Part shown: in pieces, positions 15,903-24,817 of the stretch
Layout of the letters: each line of letters starts with the position of its first letter
Numbering within the stretch: the first letter of the stretch is position 1
Source: Tectiglobus sp965215755
GTDB lineage: Bacteria; Pseudomonadota; Alphaproteobacteria; Rhizobiales; Hyphomicrobiaceae
Length of the DNA stretch: 64,000 bases
Direction: 5' to 3'
Assembly: GCA_965215755.1 (NCBI GenBank)
Contig: OZ244119.1
Span: 2,666,001-2,730,000 of the forward strand
Notes under the pieces: model-generated
Told to the model about the DNA's origin: nothing
Databases searched by the model: none
What the model saw: only the letters and a program-made list of their open reading frames with translations
Made by a program: the position numbers and the translations under genes

Positions 15903-16814
15903 TTGAACTCTTCTTTTGACGAACTTGAGATGTCTATCGGGCGCGATGTTGGGCGAAACATCTCGCAGTTGGTGCAGGCAACGCGCGGTCAATTGGCAGG
16001 CGCTGCGCGCAGTATCGCTGAGCGATCCCATCCGAAAATTGCAATCGTCACCGGGTTCTTTGTTCCCGGGGCGGATCTGCCTGCAGCTGAAACGGATGGT
16101 CCGATTGGGGCGGCGATGCTGGCTGCAGTTTTGGAACAGTCCGGTATTGACGTCGAACTGGTCAGTGATGGGCGCTGTCAATCTGCACTCAGAGTTGCGC
16201 GAGATGTGATGGCCTGCAAGGCCCCGGTTATCTCGGTCCAAGATCAAAATGATGTCGAAGTTCTGAAATCAAGGTATCAGGATGATGCGTTTGGGTTATC
16301 CCACGTCATTTCGATCGAGCGCGCGGGGCCAGCTGCTACCGGACGGGTCAGGAATTTCAAGGGGCGCGATCTCACCGCCATCACAGCTCCGCTACATTTG
16401 TTGTTTGAGCCTGAACCCGACCAACGCCGTTATACAACAATTGGTATAGGTGATGGTGGTAATGAGATCGGTATGGGTAGCCTCGATCCCAAGATCGTCG
16501 CCGGTAACATCGAGAACGGGGCTGAGATCGCATGTGTCACGCCTTGCGACTATCTTGTTGTAAGCGGCGTCTCAAACTGGGGGGCTTACGCTCTGGCAGC
16601 GGGTGTAGCTCAACTGAATCCGGTGATGCGCCATGGTGTCTTGGATATTATGACGGCGGACAATTGCAATCGTCTTCTCAGGGCTATTGTCGATGATGGG
16701 CCGGCCGTTGATGCAATTGTCGGCGCACGGCAGTACACCATCGATGGTCTCCCACCAGACGTTCATGATGAGCTCCTCCTTGTCGTCCGCAACTGGCTGC
16801 AGAGAAGTGTTTGA
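15903..16814 (+). CDS. DUF4392 protein, D-glutamate cyclase-like C-terminal domain
   Basis: 303 aa resembling the DUF4392 domain that forms the C-terminal half of eukaryotic D-glutamate cyclase, which converts D-glutamate to 5-oxo-D-proline. Features: GFFVPGADLPAAETDGPIGA near residue 50, and the glycine-rich IGIGDGGNEIGMG near 180, followed by CDYLVVSGVSNWGAYALA. Bacterial stand-alone versions exist; their substrate is less certain. The TTG at 15903 and ATG at 15930 are both possible starts, neither with a good ribosome site. No neighbouring D-amino-acid gene is seen, and it sits between katG and a peroxidase. Confidence 0.78.
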   Translation: MNSSFDELEMSIGRDVGRNISQLVQATRGQLAGAARSIAERSHPKIAIVTGFFVPGADLPAAETDGPIGAAMLAAVLEQSGIDVELVSDGRCQSALRVARDVMACKAPVISVQDQNDVEVLKSRYQDDAFGLSHVISIERAGPAATGRVRNFKGRDLTAITAPLHLLFEPEPDQRRYTTIGIGDGGNEIGMGSLDPKIVAGNIENGAEIACVTPCDYLVVSGVSNWGAYALAAGVAQLNPVMRHGVLDIMTADNCNRLLRAIVDDGPAVDAIVGARQYTIDGLPPDVHDELLLVVRNWLQRSV

Positions 16815-17008
16815 GAAAATGCAGCTCTGAGCTGCTAGCCGGCGAATGAGACGACCGCCGACGGGATAATCACTGGCGAAATAGGCTGGCCCTCTTCAGT
16901 TGCTTCTCGGCCTTGAAATCCCAAAACACTTTCCTAATCATTTCAGTCTACAGTTAATAAGCTGGCTGTCTTGTTGGTATTCAGTTAAGAGTTTGCGTCT
17001 TAGAGAAT

Positions 17009-18064
17009 ATGTTTGTTATGCATTGCTTGGTTTATTCAGATCGAACTTTCATCAAGCGTGCCTTTGATTGGCTCACGTCTGCCCTTCTGGCATTCGTCTT
17101 CTTGGCTCTGCTGGGAGTGGTTGCCCAGGCTGAGCCACACTCCAAACAGCAGTACAAATTGCCGGACTCGATCCCGTTTCCTGTTGGGAACCCATATACA
17201 TCAGAGAAGGCCGCCCTCGGGAAGGCGCTGTTCTTTGACCCCCGCTTGTCCGGCGATCAAAACATGACGTGTGCCTCGTGCCACAACCCTTCGTTCGGTT
17301 GGGAAGCATCGACAAAAACATCCGTGGGCGCGCTTAACACCAGATTGAAGCGGCAGGCACCGACACTCCTGAATATGGCTTGGCGTGCTCCCTTTTTCTG
17401 GGATGGCCGATCCCTGACTGCGGAAGAGCAGGTGATTGGTCCGATTGAGAATCCAGAGGAGATGAATCTGCCCATTGCTGTTGCAGTCGATCGCTTGGCT
17501 GGCATAAAGGGTTACAAGGATTGGTTTGATAAAGTTTTTCCGCAGCGAGGCATTACTCCAGCAACAATTGCTGCTGCGATTGCGACCTACGAACGGACGA
17601 TTGTTTCAAGTTATGCACCATTTGACCGATGGGTTGATGGAGATGAAAAAGCAATTCCACAGAGCGCCAAGGCTGGTTTTGAGTTATTCACCGGCAAAGC
17701 GAAATGCGCACAGTGTCATATGGGTTGGAATTTTACGGACAATAAGTTTCACGATATCGGAACGACGGAGACTGATATCGGGCGTGGCGCGATCACGCCC
17801 AATGATCCATTGAGTAAATTTGCATTCAAGACACCATCGCTTCGCGATATCGCACAACGCACGCCGTATATGCATGCGGGGCAACTCGAAACGTTGCGTG
17901 ACGTCGTCATACACTACGTGGGTGGTGGCATTGAGCGCCCATCACGCTCACCGCTTTTCAGCCCTGTTGAACTATCGCCCAAAGAGATCGACAGCCTGGT
18001 CGCTTTCCTGAAATCTCTGACAGGGACGCGTCAGGCCGTGTCGCTGCCCGTTCTGCCACGATAG
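17009..18064 (+). CDS. Di-heme cytochrome c peroxidase family protein (CcpA/MauG-like)
   Basis: 351 aa with an N-terminal signal/anchor (hydrophobic LLAFVFLALLGVVAQA, then mature protein from about residue 42). It has two c-type heme sites: CASCH near residue 88 and CAQCH near 235. Between them is the family pattern RQAPTLLNMAWRAPFFWDGR, with KTPSLRDIAQRTPYMHAG later. Such periplasmic enzymes reduce hydrogen peroxide with electrons from small cytochromes or act as MauG-like oxidases. It ends ten bases before the diguanylate cyclase gene, so the two are probably co-transcribed. Confidence 0.92.
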   Translation: MFVMHCLVYSDRTFIKRAFDWLTSALLAFVFLALLGVVAQAEPHSKQQYKLPDSIPFPVGNPYTSEKAALGKALFFDPRLSGDQNMTCASCHNPSFGWEASTKTSVGALNTRLKRQAPTLLNMAWRAPFFWDGRSLTAEEQVIGPIENPEEMNLPIAVAVDRLAGIKGYKDWFDKVFPQRGITPATIAAAIATYERTIVSSYAPFDRWVDGDEKAIPQSAKAGFELFTGKAKCAQCHMGWNFTDNKFHDIGTTETDIGRGAITPNDPLSKFAFKTPSLRDIAQRTPYMHAGQLETLRDVVIHYVGGGIERPSRSPLFSPVELSPKEIDSLVAFLKSLTGTRQAVSLPVLPR

Positions 18065-18073
18065 AGATATGTT

Positions 18074-19954
18074 ATGCGTATACTTCAACGCCTCGCCCTA
18101 GGATTCGGCTGCGTGGTCGCGGTTAGCGCCATTCAGTTTGGTTTCAGTGTTTACAGTATCGATGATTTGGGTCGCAAGACTGTTCAGGCATCAACTGTAC
18201 CTGTTGAAGAGTTGTATTCTGCGCGATCTGCGACCACAAAATTCTTAGCAGCGAACGTTGAATTGAATGATTTGCTAAAGCGTGATCAGTTCGTTTCTGC
18301 AGACCAAGCACTCGACCGGTTTTCCAGTGCAACGCGAGAAGTCAAGCAGGCGCTTCGCCATCTCAAGTCTGTTGGTTCGACCAAGGAAGTGGTGGACAAT
18401 GCTGCTATCGCACTCATTGCTGTTGAGGAATGGGAAGAGGCCGCTACCGAGTTGATCGGTTCGACTGAAGAGACGTCGATTGCGGCGCCGTTCAAACTTG
18501 CAAAGCTAAGAGACAGTGTTCATGCCTCGCTGATGACGCTCGCCGATGGTGTCAAGCATGAGACCGCCAACAGTATCGCCCTCATTCGATCCTCCACCGA
18601 AACAGCAATCTATTGGGCGATCGTCAGTGCGCTATTGGCATTCACAATTGCGATTGTAGCTTCGATTACGACCGGGTTGTCTTTGACGCGCCCATTGGGT
18701 CGCGTGCAACAACGCATGAAAGATCTGATGGCGGGTGATGTCACAAGCGAGGTGCCGCACGTCAAACTCACCGATGAGATTGGTGAAATGGCGCGTGCCG
18801 TTCAGGTGTTTCAGGCGACGTCTCTTGAAAGGGCCGCGTTGAACCGGGAGGCAGTGTTGCTCTCTGAATTGACAGAGTGGCTCCAGTCCTGCAAGTCGAT
18901 GCGCGAACTATATGAGATGGTCGCGGACTTTCTCAGTAAACTACTGCCGGACTGTCCGGGAAGCCTCTACATCTATGCGAATTCGCGTGATGTCCTGGAA
19001 GGCGTCGGAGCTTGGAATGGCGACAAGATGACGGTCGCAATGCACCCGGATGACTGTTGGGGACTAAGACGCGGACGGACGTATACTTTTGGGCAAAGCG
19101 AGTTCGATTTCCGGTGCGCACATCTCGAGAGTGAGGCATCAGAGCATTACTGTTGTATTCCGATCCTTGCACATGGTGAGACGATCGGGCTTCTGCACAT
19201 CGATCTTTCGAAGGACTCTGAATCTGAGGTGAAAGCAACAGTGGGTGCCGGTAGCTCAATTGCCGATCAAAAGAAGTTGGCGCTTCTCTGCGCTGAGCAA
19301 ATCAGCCTTGCTATTGCGAATGCTCGGTTGCGTGATGAGCTGCAAGATCAGTCAATTCGCGATGTTCTCACGGGGATGTATAACCGTCGCTACGCCCTGG
19401 AGACCTGCCGCCGAGAGATTTCTCGTGCGGCACGTGCGAAGCAGAGTGTGAGTATTCTCTCGCTGGATGTCGATCATTTCAAGAAGTTCAACGACAATCA
19501 TGGCCATGATGCTGGAGATACGGTGTTGCGGGCTGTTGCGGAATGTCTGATGGAAAGCTTCCGGGATGATGATGTCGCCAGCCGGTTTGGCGGCGAAGAG
19601 TTTGTAATTATACTTCCAAATTCAACAGCCGAGCAGGCGGCGAAACGGGCGGAACAGGTTCGGTCCAAAATTGAGGCAATTCAGGTGCGCTATCTCGAGG
19701 GTACTTTGCCGAGAGTGTCAGTTTCCATCGGTATCGCTGCTTATCCCCAACATGGCAGGGATCCTGCAGCCGTACTTCGCGTGGCTGATGAGGCGCTCTA
19801 CGCGGCGAAGGATGGTGGTCGCAACAGGGTCGTCCTTGCTGATACCGATGCAGCTACCCCGATAGCTTCTGGAAATGCCGTAGCAGTCCTGCAGGAGGCT
19901 GTGTCCGCCGAGTTCACCGAGACACCTTCCGAAATGGTGTCTGGGGCTGGTTAG
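18074..19954 (+). CDS. Membrane-bound diguanylate cyclase (HAMP-GAF-GGDEF)
   Basis: 626 aa. TM1 is at about residues 5-25, followed by a periplasmic helical sensor of about 150 residues, TM2 at about 178-200, HAMP (to about 255), a GAF domain (about 270-420) and a C-terminal GGDEF domain. The active site reads FGGEEF, a functional variant. Five residues before it an RDDD matches the RxxD inhibitory I-site, so product inhibition is expected. It would make cyclic di-GMP in response to a periplasmic or GAF-bound signal. Coupling with the upstream di-heme peroxidase hints at a redox-linked input, which is inference. Confidence 0.93.
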   Translation: MRILQRLALGFGCVVAVSAIQFGFSVYSIDDLGRKTVQASTVPVEELYSARSATTKFLAANVELNDLLKRDQFVSADQALDRFSSATREVKQALRHLKSVGSTKEVVDNAAIALIAVEEWEEAATELIGSTEETSIAAPFKLAKLRDSVHASLMTLADGVKHETANSIALIRSSTETAIYWAIVSALLAFTIAIVASITTGLSLTRPLGRVQQRMKDLMAGDVTSEVPHVKLTDEIGEMARAVQVFQATSLERAALNREAVLLSELTEWLQSCKSMRELYEMVADFLSKLLPDCPGSLYIYANSRDVLEGVGAWNGDKMTVAMHPDDCWGLRRGRTYTFGQSEFDFRCAHLESEASEHYCCIPILAHGETIGLLHIDLSKDSESEVKATVGAGSSIADQKKLALLCAEQISLAIANARLRDELQDQSIRDVLTGMYNRRYALETCRREISRAARAKQSVSILSLDVDHFKKFNDNHGHDAGDTVLRAVAECLMESFRDDDVASRFGGEEFVIILPNSTAEQAAKRAEQVRSKIEAIQVRYLEGTLPRVSVSIGIAAYPQHGRDPAAVLRVADEALYAAKDGGRNRVVLADTDAATPIASGNAVAVLQEAVSAEFTETPSEMVSGAG

Positions 19955-20009
19955 CAGTTTCCCACTTTCAGAGCTGTTATCGCAGGACCTGTCGCTGACG
20001 TTGATCGGA

Positions 20010-20720
20010 TCATGCCTTCCGGATGGGCGCGCGATTGCGAGCAAAGACCATCTTTTGATCTGATAACTTGTCTACTGCACCAACCCACGCATAGGCCAGG
20101 AGGCATGGTTCTCTGTCAGCAACTGTGATGCGATGGTTTCGGCCCGGCGGATTGAATATCAATGATCCTGGCGCATAGACGCCGTCGTCGTTTTCTGAAA
20201 CCGAGCCAGACAGGCAGAAGTAGCTCTCCGTGATCCCATCATGACTGTGGGCCGGATAGACACACTTTGGTGCGAACAAGACCAGACCGAGAATGATGTT
20301 GGATGATACGATCGGACCGTGCGGCCCGACAATTTCCGTGTAGGCGAATTTGTCCGTTAGGTGGCGAGGGAGGCGCTCATAGCCATACATCCAGGAAAGC
20401 TCGTGCGTGACACTTTCGATGGTCCGAATGACCGGTGCAGTTCGTTGTAGGCGCCCCTGATCGAGTGCGCGCTTGAGGTGAGCACACACCGGTTTCGTTG
20501 TCGGTTGTCCGATGCGTAAGGGTGGGTTTGCTTCAATCGTCTTCGAAATTCGTTCGCGTACGACGCGCTGGTGGGACCTTATGCGTTGGCTGCCACCTGC
20601 ACTGGAGCGCAGGTACAGATCATAGAGCTCGCGCAACAGGTAGAGCCAGTCCGGACCATCTCTCAGGCAACGTTCAAGATCTGGAGAGCTGGCAGTCGCG
20701 TCTGAGTCTACAACGTCCAT
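20010..20720 (-). CDS. dddL: Dimethylsulfoniopropionate lyase DddL
   Basis: 236 aa. The N-terminal half matches DddL-type sequences (DWLYLLRELYDLYLRSSAGG, RSHQR, ELSWMYGYERLP). The C-terminal cupin has the metal set His158, His160, Glu165, Tyr167 (YPAHSHDGITESYF) and His196 (GRNHRITV), ending PCLLAYAWVG. DddL cleaves DMSP to dimethyl sulfide and acrylate. The recognition is from remembered family sequence and the complete cupin motif. It is divergent from a MetE-like gene with a 278-base shared upstream region; a 6-base inverted repeat GTCGTT/AACGAC lies 47-67 bases upstream of its start. No acrylate-utilisation genes are adjacent. Confidence 0.88.
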   Translation of the reverse strand: MDVVDSDATASSPDLERCLRDGPDWLYLLRELYDLYLRSSAGGSQRIRSHQRVVRERISKTIEANPPLRIGQPTTKPVCAHLKRALDQGRLQRTAPVIRTIESVTHELSWMYGYERLPRHLTDKFAYTEIVGPHGPIVSSNIILGLVLFAPKCVYPAHSHDGITESYFCLSGSVSENDDGVYAPGSLIFNPPGRNHRITVADREPCLLAYAWVGAVDKLSDQKMVFARNRAPIRKA

Positions 20721-20998
20721 TGCAATACACCTCGTCGGCTGAGGATCGAATAATCTGGTATTTGGTGTCGTTTAAGCGTCCAACGACGCGGCGGCAAGAC
20801 GAAGTTTTCAGCATCCCCTGGAGAATGCCACGTGGAACTTGGTTGGAGGCGATCTGTCCTGCTGCCAGTGGAATACGGAAGAGTGTGATCTAGTTCTTCA
20901 CTTGGTCGAAGCATTGGAAACGGGTGGAATATGGAGCATCTCGTTCGATGACCGCTCGTCTGTTAGACTAGTCCGTGACTTCAAAGAGGTGCATTTAG
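20721..20998. promoter_or_regulatory. Divergent regulatory region between dddL and the MetE-like gene
   Basis: Holds inverted arms GTCGTT (20767-20772) / AACGAC (20782-20787) near dddL and an 8-base palindrome GACTAGTC (20966-20973) near the rightward gene. No coding potential is seen. Confidence 0.4.
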
Positions 20999-22174
20999 GT
21001 GAAACGCAGTACTAACCAGATTCTGACGACGCACGTGGGTTCGCTGCCGCGACCCAAAGATCTGCTTGAACGGTTGGCGGCCTCCGAAACAGGGGAGACG
21101 GTTGACCGGGAAGCTTTGGAAGTCCGGATCTCCAGGGCGATTGATGAGATCGTGAAGCGGCAGCGTGATTGCGGATTGGATATTGTCAATGATGGGGAAA
21201 ACTCCAAGACATCCTACACGCTCTACATCCAGGACCGGCTTGAAGGTGTTGGCCCTGTGCCTGCTGGAAGCGAGCGGCCCGCATCTGCCCGACATGCAGA
21301 CCTGGCTGCGCATCCCGATCTGATGGACATCCTGGCCAGACGGCTCAGTGGATTGAGTTGGTTCGACCGCGTGCAGCCACCAGTGTGTCTTGGTCCGGTA
21401 TCCTATAGAAATCTGGAACCGCTGGATCGCGATATAGGTAATCTGAAAGCGGCGTTGAAACACCATGGTGTCGAAGAAGCATTCATGAGTTCAGCATCCC
21501 CTGGTGTGCTGACCAAATTTGTTCCGAATATGTACTACGACTCTGAGCAGGATTACCTTGAGGCGCTTGCAGAGGCGCTGCGGGTTGAGTACGAAGCCAT
21601 TGCGGCAGCTGGCATCGTCTTACACATTGATGCACCGGATCTTGCGTCTGCCCGACACAATCAATACCAGAACCTCGATGATGACGCGTTTCTCAAGATT
21701 GCAGCGCGGAATATCGAAGCTCTCAATCATGCCACGCGGAACATAGAGCCAGAGCGCATGCGGATGCACGTGTGCTGGGGCAATTACGAGGGTCCACATA
21801 CGCATGACATTTCTCTCGCGAAGCTGCTGCCTGTTCTCATCAGGGCGCGGCCAGCGGGCTTGCTCATCGAAGGAGCCAATCCAGCCCATGCGCACGAGTG
21901 GGAGGATCTGGCTCAGCATGGTTTGCCCGATGACAAGATCCTTATTCCGGGCGTTATCGATACCACGACAAATTTTGTCGAAAACCCTCAACTCGTTGCG
22001 CAGAGGATTGTTCAATGGGCCAAGGTTGTCGGGCGTGAACGCGTGATTGCGTCGACCGATTGTGGGTTTGCAACGTTCGCGGGGCCGAACAATCCAGTTG
22101 CACCAAGCGTTGTGTGGCAAAAACTTAGTAGCCTTTCAGAAGGGGCCCGGCGCGCGACGCAACTGCTTTGGTAG
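20999..22174 (+). CDS. MetE C-terminal-like, cobalamin-independent methyltransferase family protein
   Basis: 391 aa resembling the C-terminal catalytic half of MetE and the related stand-alone proteins annotated 5-methyltetrahydropteroyltriglutamate-homocysteine methyltransferase or epoxyalkane:CoM transferase. Visible: LTTHVGSLPRP at the N-terminus, DIVNDGE near 60, a zinc-site style HVCWGNYEGPHTHDI near 255, and STDCGFATF near the C-terminus (Cys ligand). Full MetE is about 750 aa, so this is not a complete methionine synthase. It may transfer a methyl or alkyl group to or from a thiol. GTG start with AGAGG upstream. Its divergence from dddL makes a sulfur substrate attractive, but that is inference. 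Confidence 0.82.
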   Translation: MKRSTNQILTTHVGSLPRPKDLLERLAASETGETVDREALEVRISRAIDEIVKRQRDCGLDIVNDGENSKTSYTLYIQDRLEGVGPVPAGSERPASARHADLAAHPDLMDILARRLSGLSWFDRVQPPVCLGPVSYRNLEPLDRDIGNLKAALKHHGVEEAFMSSASPGVLTKFVPNMYYDSEQDYLEALAEALRVEYEAIAAAGIVLHIDAPDLASARHNQYQNLDDDAFLKIAARNIEALNHATRNIEPERMRMHVCWGNYEGPHTHDISLAKLLPVLIRARPAGLLIEGANPAHAHEWEDLAQHGLPDDKILIPGVIDTTTNFVENPQLVAQRIVQWAKVVGRERVIASTDCGFATFAGPNNPVAPSVVWQKLSSLSEGARRATQLLW

Positions 22175-22232
22175 TCTCGATTGATGGCCCTTTGCACAGC
22201 ACTGTGTGACGGCATCCGCGCCATCGTCTGAG

Positions 22233-23552
22233 TTAGGTGCTCAAAGCCTCGATGTCTTGCCGGTTGCCGTTGACGTAAACCGCTCGGATTGCGCGGTCAT
22301 CCGCCATAATCATTTGGATGAACAGCGTGTCCCAAAAATTGGCGGCGTGCTGCATGCGTTGGGCAATCGCAGGAGTTGAATGCAGATCAAGCACGATGAT
22401 GTCGGCTTCGTAACCCACTTGAACGTTTCCGATGCGATCATCGAGTTGCAATACTCGGGCACTGCCGACGGTTGCCAAGTAGAATGCCTTTGCAGGGTGC
22501 AAGTTGTAGTCCTGCAGGCGGCAAACCTCGTACGCTGATTTCATAGTGCGCAGCATTGAAAGGGTTGAGCCGCCACCGATGTCGGTTGCCAGGCCGATAG
22601 GAATATCATCTGTTCCTTCACGCAGCCCCTTCATGTTGAAGAGACCCGAACCGAGAAACATATTCGATGTCGGGCAATGAGAAATTCCGGATCCGCTGGC
22701 GCGGAAGGCACTCTGCTCTCGATCAGTGAGATGGATGGCATGCCCAAAGTTTGAACCAGGCCCGGTCAAACCATAGTGCTCGTAGACGGCGAAGTAGTCG
22801 TTTTCTTCTGGAAACAATCGACCGATCATCTCGATCTCATTGAGGTTTTCGTCAATATGCGTCTGCATGAGCGTTGTCGGGTGACACTGCCACAGCGCTC
22901 CGGCTGCTTCGAGTTGCTCAGGTGTTGAGGTTACGGCAAAGCGCGGTGTGATGGCATACTTTAAACGGGAGCGGTCGTGCCATTGTTCGATGAGAGCCTG
23001 TGATTGATCATAACCGGTTTGTGGCGTGTCGATGAGCTCTGCTGGGGCATTACGATCCATCATCACTTTGCCGGTTGCCATACACATGTCGCGTGCTTCG
23101 GCAGCAGCAAAGAAGGCGTCAACAGATTCTGGGTGAGTCGTTGCATAGACGGAAGCTGTCGTCGTTCCATTGCGGATGCAGTCGTCGAGAAAAAAGTCGG
23201 CGGCGTGTCGTGCGTAGTCGGGGTTGGAGAATTTCAATTCGGTGGGGAAGGTGTATTTGCTAAGCCATTCCAGCAGCTGCTCACCGTAGGACGCGATGAC
23301 CTCGTACTGCGGATAATGGACATGGCTATCGACAAATCCAGCTATGATGAGATCGTCTTGATAATGCTCGACAGGCAGGGCTGGATTGTTTGCGATGACT
23401 GTTTCAGCCGTTCCGACTTCTTGGATTTTTCCGTTGCAGACGCGGATTGCGCCATCGGTTTCGAATTGAACCGCCTCGTCTGGGCTGACCAGAAATGGGT
23501 CGTCAACGTAGGATAATACCTGTCCGCGCAGAATGAAGTGATGTTGCGCCAT
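22233..23552 (-). CDS. guaD: Guanine deaminase
   Basis: 439 aa amidohydrolase converting guanine to xanthine with ammonia release. Zn ligands: FVDSHVHYPQ (HxH) near residue 78, a His in THIDENLNEI near 240, HAIHL near 280 and the Asp in LATDIGGGSTLSM near 328. The guanine-deaminase hallmark SHCPTSNMFLGSGLF is present. It is the last gene of the purine block; a strong hairpin separates it from the binding-protein gene. Confidence 0.95.
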   Translation of the reverse strand: MAQHHFILRGQVLSYVDDPFLVSPDEAVQFETDGAIRVCNGKIQEVGTAETVIANNPALPVEHYQDDLIIAGFVDSHVHYPQYEVIASYGEQLLEWLSKYTFPTELKFSNPDYARHAADFFLDDCIRNGTTTASVYATTHPESVDAFFAAAEARDMCMATGKVMMDRNAPAELIDTPQTGYDQSQALIEQWHDRSRLKYAITPRFAVTSTPEQLEAAGALWQCHPTTLMQTHIDENLNEIEMIGRLFPEENDYFAVYEHYGLTGPGSNFGHAIHLTDREQSAFRASGSGISHCPTSNMFLGSGLFNMKGLREGTDDIPIGLATDIGGGSTLSMLRTMKSAYEVCRLQDYNLHPAKAFYLATVGSARVLQLDDRIGNVQVGYEADIIVLDLHSTPAIAQRMQHAANFWDTLFIQMIMADDRAIRAVYVNGNRQDIEALST

Positions 23553-23617
23553 ATCGCATCTGCGCCATGTCAGGTTGATCGTTTACAAGGCGGCACACAC
23601 TTGCATCGTGCCACCGA

Positions 23618-23652
23618 GACCGCAGCGCCGGTCAGTCATTTGCGCTGCGGTC
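23618..23652. repeat. Perfect 11-base stem-loop between BMP and guaD genes
   Basis: GACCGCAGCGC / GCGCTGCGGTC with a 13-base loop, located just after the binding-protein stop on the minus strand. No T-run follows in the direction of transcription. It fits an mRNA-stabilising or attenuating hairpin that keeps binding-protein mRNA abundant relative to downstream guaD. Confidence 0.75.
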
Positions 23653-23682
23653 AACTATTGTGTTGATTGCAGAGAAAGAGGC

Positions 23683-24771
23683 TTACTTCGGTAGTGAGCC
23701 TTCAATGCCTTCAACATAGAAGTTCATGCCGGCCAGGTCTTTGTCAGCGATAACTTCGCCGGCTTTCAAGAACGGAGTTCCGTCCTGCTTATTCAGTGGG
23801 CCGGTGAACGGATGAAACTTGCCGCTGGAGATTTTGCTGCGTGTTTCCTCAGCTAGCTTGACAACGTCAGCCGGAATCTTTGGATTCCACTTGGCGAAGT
23901 TCAGCATGCCTGAATTGATCCCACCCCAGGTGTCAATCGACTTCCAGCTGCCGTCCATCGCAGCCTTGACGCGTGAGACGTAGTAGGGCGCCCAGTTGTT
24001 GACCAAGGCTGTTAGTTGGGCATTGGGGCCAAACGCTTTCATGTCGGATGCCTGCCCGATTGCAAAGATGCCTTTTTGCTCGGCCAGTTTCATTGCGGCC
24101 GGCGAATCTGTGTGCTGGAACAGGACATCGGCGCCCTGATCGGTCAGTGCCTTGGCAGCGTCTGCTTCTTTGCCGGGGTCAAACCACGTGCTCACCCAGA
24201 TGATCTTGAACTTGATGTCAGGATTGACGGATTTGGCACCAAGGTAGGCCGCGTTGATGCCCATGACAACTTCGGGGATCGGAAATGACGCGATGTATCC
24301 AATTGTGTTTGATTTGGTCATCTTGCCGGCAATCTGCCCGGCAACATAGCGACCTTCATAGTAACGGATATTATAGGTGGATACGTTCTTGGCACGCTTG
24401 AAACCAGTGGCGTGCTCGAAGCGGATGTTTGGAAAGCGCTTCGCTACTTTCAGGGTTGGGTTCATGTATCCGAAGGACGTGGTGAAGATGATCTTATGAC
24501 CCTTCTGCGCCAGTTGCTGAATGACCCGTTCTGCATCGGGACCTTCGGACACCTTTTCGACGTGGGTTGTTTCGACTTTGTCGCCGAATTCCTTCTTGAT
24601 GGCTTCAAGACCTTTGTGGTGCTGGTACGACCAGCCATGGTCTCCAATAGGGCCCACGTAGACAAAACCAATTTTAGTTTTGTCAGCAGCATGCGTACCC
24701 GTCGATACGCTCACGGCCCCGAGGGCTAGAATGGAGCCGGCTACGGCTGCCAATCGCTTTAAGTTCCTCAT
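23683..24771 (-). CDS. BMP family ABC transporter substrate-binding protein (purine/nucleoside)
   Basis: 362 aa Med/BMP-family periplasmic binding protein. Signal peptide (residues 1-28, cleavage near THAADKT), then KIGFVYVGPIGDHGWSYQH, GHKIIFTTSFGYMNP, IGYIASFPIPEVVMGINA and DVLFQHTDSPA. This family binds nucleosides or purines. GGAGAA seven bases before the ATG. It belongs to the transporter part of the purine operon: ATPase, two permeases, then this protein. Substrate is inferred from xanthine dehydrogenase and deaminase neighbours. Confidence 0.93.
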   Translation of the reverse strand: MRNLKRLAAVAGSILALGAVSVSTGTHAADKTKIGFVYVGPIGDHGWSYQHHKGLEAIKKEFGDKVETTHVEKVSEGPDAERVIQQLAQKGHKIIFTTSFGYMNPTLKVAKRFPNIRFEHATGFKRAKNVSTYNIRYYEGRYVAGQIAGKMTKSNTIGYIASFPIPEVVMGINAAYLGAKSVNPDIKFKIIWVSTWFDPGKEADAAKALTDQGADVLFQHTDSPAAMKLAEQKGIFAIGQASDMKAFGPNAQLTALVNNWAPYYVSRVKAAMDGSWKSIDTWGGINSGMLNFAKWNPKIPADVVKLAEETRSKISSGKFHPFTGPLNKQDGTPFLKAGEVIADKDLAGMNFYVEGIEGSLPK

Positions 24772-24817
24772 TCAAACTTCTCCCTTGTTGATGAATGATG
24801 ACGTCTCTTCAGATGAC

